Assembly: GCA_023375675.1 (NCBI GenBank)
Contig: JALQBC010000006.1
Coordinates: 1,116,001 to 1,180,000 of the forward strand
Source: Cytospora piceicola
Taxonomy: Eukaryota; Ascomycota; Sordariomycetes; Diaporthales; Cytosporaceae
Direction of reading: 5' to 3'
Length of the DNA stretch: 64,000 nt
Below the pieces are notes generated by a model. The model made no database searches. It was not told the DNA's origin and saw only the letters and a program-made list of their open reading frames with translations. Positions 59,483 through 64,000 of this stretch are shown piece after piece (within the stretch, counting starts at the first letter, position 1; every line of letters begins with the position of its first letter). Made by a program: the position numbers and the translations under genes.

Positions 59483-62400
59483 GGTCGCTGGTCTTTGATC
59501 TGTATTTCGTCTTCGAGGCTGCTTGGGTACGTTTTGGCCGCCTACTTTATTGGACTGGATTGTCGATATGCCTTGTGTGCCCTCGAGATTCGTTGGCTTT
59601 ACTGGGAAAGAATTGCTGCCGAGTCTCTGAAGTTCGCTTTAAAGTGTTGGCGAATTACACGCAGCTTGCTGAAAGGTGCTGCATATTAGGCAGTCACTCG
59701 GAAGAAAGACCAGCTTGAGTGAAAGTTCCAGGACATGGCGGACTCGGATGGAATCAAGGTGACTGCAGCTTTGTCTTGCTTGTATCGCGAAATTCACTCA
59801 TTGCTGCATGCATGTATTGTCCGGCAGTCATGGGCCGGGATGGCTTCAACCTTGAGCCAATAAGTACCTAAGTAGTCGGCAGGGTTGGAACTCTTTACCC
59901 TTTGTACCTAGCCCCCAGTTCCTTTGAAGCCCCTAAAATGCAAGAACCATGTTCGGATGAGGTGGCAGTCACAGATCGTGATGATGCGTCCCAGGTGCCA
60001 CTGGACCGGGATCTATCTCATTTTCCTATAGAGTGCCAGACTGACCTAAGCTCGAACCTAAGCCAGATAAAATTACCACGCAATAGAGCCATATCGGCCT
60101 CTCTGCCGTAAGCTCAGATATCAACTGATTATCTCGGTCTCGTCGAATAGCCCGTGTTACTGTCAAGATGCTACTGAGCTCCCGTGTCCTGTCTCCCAAG
60201 GCTAGCCTAGGCAAGCAAAAGATCGTAGCCGTGATGATGAGGACGACCCATGGAGACTTTTCAGAGCCAAGAAGGAGTCAATATCATTACATGGCTTTGA
60301 AGTTGGTAGTAGTTAGCTATACTGGCCCACAGAGGTCAAACTTTGAAGCGCATTGGACCTACGTTCCACTGAAACGGTTCGCAGCGCCGTGGATCAATCG
60401 ATCATCCTGTCCCCTGAGTCCCATCAATAAACATTTGAGGCATTCCCATCCTCCGAACATACCTGTGCTTCGGTCTTTCAGTGCTCAGTCTTTGCATGTC
60501 AACTAGTAGATCCTCGATGGGTCTGACAGGCAGTATATGACCATATCATCGTCGAAGCATCGATTGTTCCGCGATACCGGTATCTGTACTTACGGTGGTT
60601 GCAGGCCTTTTTATTAAACACATGTCATCTACCCGTAAAGTACGACAGGGAGGTAATGATTATGTACCCATATAGCCATAGTATAGCCATAGTAGTCATG
60701 GTGACTGGAAGTATTGTGGAAAAGAAGATAACCCTAACCCTACAGAGATGCGGAACTGCCGTCCCTTTCCCAATTGCTTTCCCGGGAGTTCCGGGCTTGA
60801 GAGAACCTCAAAAGCCCGAAGGATAACCGTTGGATTCCAGCTCGTTCTAGCTGCTGGAGAATCTTCAGCGGGCGACTGGGATCCGGTATCAAAGCAGTAA
60901 GCAGCGACAATAAGACTACTTGATGGCTGACATGGCTTCGAAAAAGTTTGAGACTGGGAGGTCTTGTGAACGACGAATGTTTCTGCGTGTGATGCCATCA
61001 CGATCATTCACCGCGATGGAGGTGAGTGTATCCATGCGGCAAAAGGTTGCGGTACAGTGACTTGGCTGGTAACAGCTTGCTCACGGCATCTTCCGATCAC
61101 ACGTTTAGAGAGCCACCGTATGGCCATTTCGAGGTGGTGCCAATTCCAAAGGGCCGGAACTGGCCCCACTCTCGCCTCACGCCACTTTCTCGCCCAGCTG
61201 AAGCAAAGTGGCATGTTGCGTACAACTTTATCGACCGACCCAACTTATCGTTCCGCCGTTCTGTCTGTCTGTTTGTTTTTTTGGTTTGCAGCCCTGGGTT
61301 CTCCATCCAGACTCGATCTGGCCCACCCGTCAAATGGAGAAAGAAAACTCTGGGGAACTGTAATGTTCAACATTGAATTACTGTGACAGTGTAGATGGTG
61401 GCACTGCAGCGCGTTGCAGCGCGTTGCATCTTTCTGCAAGTCGCCATTAGTCTGGTCTAGACAAATCTTGAATGTGTCGTCGGTCAAGACGACGAGTGCA
61501 CGGCCACGATCGGGGAATCGTCGAGATCCCAATCAGCAACCAACAAAACATACACGGGTTCAAGGAAGCGAGGAAAGCATACATACTTACCTACCAGCAC
61601 CTACCTATATAGGTACCGTATCGTTAATCAACCACTCTCCGCACTCGGATCTTAGAAACAGGGCAGGGGCGCCATGACGGCGGCTGAGATCTACATCCAG
61701 AGGGGTGATCTGGATCACGATGCCGTCTCTCCAAGCCAAGCTGAAGTCGATGTCACTTTATGGTGATGTCCTCGGTTGAGGAGAGTTGACTCAGTGATGG
61801 GGTCGTTTTGCCCATGAGACCAAAGCTGCCCTCGGCGATGTCGCAGGTGCACAAGCTGGTCTTCGTGCCACTTGGGAAGTTCTGACTCTTCGAAACCGGA
61901 TTATATTTGGGAAGTCGTCGTCGTCAACGACTAATTCCAAATGCACATTTACCGGGACTCTCCATGCTTGCCATGATTGCCATGCGTGCCATGATTGCCA
62001 TGCTTGCCATGCTTCACTACATAGTAGAAAGGAAAAACTCCACATGGCATGTGAGTGAAAAGCGCTGCAACGTGAGTCAACGGGGCCACCCGCAGCCTGG
62101 GAAGACGTTGATAAACTAAAAACGCCCCAAATATAGCGGCTCTGGGCTGACGATCAAGCTGTCATGGCTGCCGGAGCCCGGAAGTCGCCAGTGCAAGATC
62201 CAGGAGACTTGCAGACAGGAAAACTGGGAGAGCATGCCCTGTCAGCCTGTACTTACACTAGCAAGTGGTAGGGCAGGACTAAGATCCATGGATCTGGCGG
62301 GCGGGATTCGGTTATATTGCCGGCAGACTTGTGGCGTCGAGCTACATGGCCTCTGAGGGGACAAGGTTACGCCTTAACACTCCACCAACACTTCGACATC

Positions 62401-62939
62401 CTCTTGTTTGTCTCCTCTTGCTTCTCCTGCATCCCGGAAGCCCATCCGTGTTTCCAACCTTTGGGTTCAGGAGTTTTCCCACCCTTGATGCGATAATCGA
62501 AAGCCCATCCAGGGCTGCCCAGGTTGAAGTAGTCAAAATGATTCAAGTGTTTCGTGTATTTCATGTATTCCAGTGGGTTTCGGTGGGCACACCGGCCGCG
62601 TTCGGCCTTTGGGATGGAAGCGGGTGGCTTATTCCCCCAGTCTGTCACGACTCGTATGATGCCGGATCTAAAATCGAAAGTTGGCTGATCCACATGTCGC
62701 ACAGCAGTACCAGGCGGTTTCCCCGTCTTTTCCCAGTAAGAGTGTGTAAGTCTGAGGCTGTTCTTTTTCGACCACAGTCCAGAGCCCGGAGGTCGTCTTT
62801 TTCATGCTCGCCTCGCCGAGAGGGCCCGAGGCAGAAATGTCGAATCCCAGGAGAATTCCAAAATGCCATGTCGGGTATATGTATTGGGTTGCTTCTGCTC
62901 ACGAAAACATGCCGTCCATAGCTCAGTAGCCTCATCATC
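59483..62939. other. 3.4-kb intergenic region
   Basis: No gene supported. A 196-codon frame at 62331-62921 (+) starts with a hydrophobic stretch but has low-complexity, UTR-like composition. Small repeats: two telomere-like CCTAA units at about 60730-60744, a GCGCGTTGCA direct repeat at about 61410-61430, and (TTGCCATGA/C) units at 61961-62012. The long spacing could hold the regulatory region of the gene at 63251. Confidence 0.5.
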
Positions 62940-63250
62940 CCACCAAAGATACTTTAGTACAACACAACAACAGCAAACATCCAAGATAACATCACACCTT
63001 TCAAATCTCCCTTGACACATTGATCACCCAACCTACTACAACATAGCATAAACCTTTCGACATCGACATACCCCTGTCGACACCTCGCCGGTAGCCACAT
63101 TACAGACTCCCCAGAATAAAGACACCAGCCGGCCAGCCAGCCAGCCAGACAGACAGCCCACACACCAGTCCAACAGGAACATCATTACACTACATTGGCA
63201 CAGCATTTTCGCATCACCACATCATCCCTCGTTGCAACCATACCAATCAA
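62940..63250 (+). promoter_or_regulatory. ATG-free 5' leader of the gene at 63251
   Basis: A/C-rich sequence (CAACACAACAACAGCAAAC and similar) without any ATG for over 300 bases up to the start at 63251; the nearest upstream ATG (about 62908) opens only a six-codon frame. This is the texture of a filamentous-fungal 5' untranslated region. It includes CCAG/ACAG repeats at about 63128-63155. Confidence 0.5.
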
Positions 63251-64000
63251 ATGGATCGTTACGACTTATCCGACTTAGCAGGTATCAGCCAACAATCAAT
63301 GCTGTTCGGCTCGTACCCTCAACAACACCAGTCCTCAAACATCAAGAGACAACAGGTCAGTTCCAACTTCTGGCTTCCAGTTCCGGGCCCGCATGCCCGG
63401 CCCACTTCCCTATTCCTGTTTCCCTTTCCCTATGGCAATTTACCCCTCCCTGATCGGGACCATCTACCACTCGACTCCGTTATCTGATATGCGTCCCCGG
63501 TGGCCTGCTCTTGCTACCACCGTGGGTCTGCCGCGTCCCGCATCTCACTACCTCGGACCTGCAGCCCCACTGGGGACGTGACGGAGCTCATCTGCCTCTT
63601 CTATATCATCGTTGCTTCACTCCCATGCCTTCTTTCTCTCACTTACAAAGACAACGACTTCTGACACACCTCACGTATAGAACGTCCAAACCGACTACAA
63701 CCTTCCTATCTACAACTCCATAGAAGACTGGAGTGCCGCCGACCTCACCACCGACTCGGCACCGTCTCCGGGATCTGTCTCACCCGTCTCACCCATCTTC
63801 AACGGCTTCGCCTCCTCCTTCACCACCGGCGACGAGTGGACTTCATGGGATAAGATTGAGCAGTCCCCCGAGTCTGACTTCTTCCTCAAGTCCGAGCTCC
63901 TTGACAGCCCTGACCTATCCTCCATCCCCATCATGAGCCCCGCCCTGAACCCAATGGACCTTTCCAACACTGGCTTCGACGAGGTCGTCCAGTTCGGCCG
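63251..64000 (+). CDS. 5' end of a probable transcription regulator (partial, runs off the window)
   Basis: Exon 1 (63251-63355) encodes 35 residues, MDRYDLSDLAGISQQSMLFG then a Gln-rich end. Intron 63356-63680 (325 bp) has donor GTCAGT, a CTGACAC branch site about 20 bases before the acceptor, and acceptor TATAG. Exon 2 continues in phase from 63681 to the window edge: VQTDYNLPIYNSIEDWSAAD, a Ser/Pro segment (SAPSPGSVSPVSPIF), then DEWTSWDKIEQSPESDFFLK and further acidic/Ser/Pro sequence. The Gln-rich start and the acidic, aromatic-spotted, Ser/Pro-rich body resemble activation regions of fungal bZIP-type regulators, but the DNA-binding domain, if any, lies outside the window. The family is therefore not proven. 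The ATG-free leader supports this start. Confidence 0.6.

Noticed and set aside
58676..59689. 337-codon frame antisense to the disordered protein gene
   Set aside because: GC-rich mirror frame, extremely Arg/Ala/Leu/Pro-rich. The opposite strand gives a more natural protein with a clean start, though neither has a known domain.
60730..60744. Interstitial telomere-like CCCTAA repeats
   Set aside because: Only two units, expected by chance; no telomeric context.
62331..62921. 196-codon frame upstream of the last gene
   Set aside because: It lies in likely promoter DNA, with an unnatural Arg/Ser/Pro-rich body and no family features.

Overview
This window looks like a filamentous ascomycete (Pezizomycotina) chromosome. 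It has short introns with CTGAC-type branch sites, A/C- and CT-rich 5' leaders, an EthD-domain protein, a fungal-rhodopsin-family relic and a Ser/Thr-rich GPI-type protein. Most of it is a huge AT-rich block with the mark of repeat-induced point mutation (RIP). The genus cannot be named from this sequence.

Layout: 1-1554 is ordinary-composition flank with no gene I can support. About 1555-45925 (44.4 kb) is one continuous AT-rich, gene-dead block. CA and TG dinucleotides are nearly absent there and TA is in excess, while CG, CC and CT survive. ATG is therefore almost eliminated and no open frame of useful size exists. The two edges carry matching imperfect inverted repeats (about 1555-1710 and 45776-45925), so the block, or at least its outermost layer, behaves like one very large terminal-inverted-repeat element. 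Inside the left end is a subterminal tandem array split by an LTR retrotransposon (2256-12857). That element has two 238-bp LTRs differing only by transitions and a TTTTA target-site duplication. Further in lie at least ten minisatellite arrays, a family of 55-90 bp hairpin elements with shared ends, several diverged duplications, and islands of weaker RIP holding decayed coding sequence.

45926-64000 returns abruptly to normal composition and holds genes: a secreted Ser-rich GPI-type protein (48773-49207, +), a broken fungal-rhodopsin gene (50507-51015, -), an EthD-domain protein (51980-52465, -), a DUF1772/anthrone-oxygenase-like membrane protein (53509-54030, +), a three-exon amidohydrolase-2 family enzyme (55665-56866, -), a disordered protein of unknown function (58517-59482, -), and the 5' end of a possible transcription regulator (63251-64000, +, runs off the window).

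The EthD, DUF1772-like and amidohydrolase-2 families all recur as tailoring enzymes for aromatic polyketides in fungi. They sit within 5 kb of one another and within 11 kb of the RIP block, but there is no synthase here. They could be a cluster edge or remnant, or independent genes.
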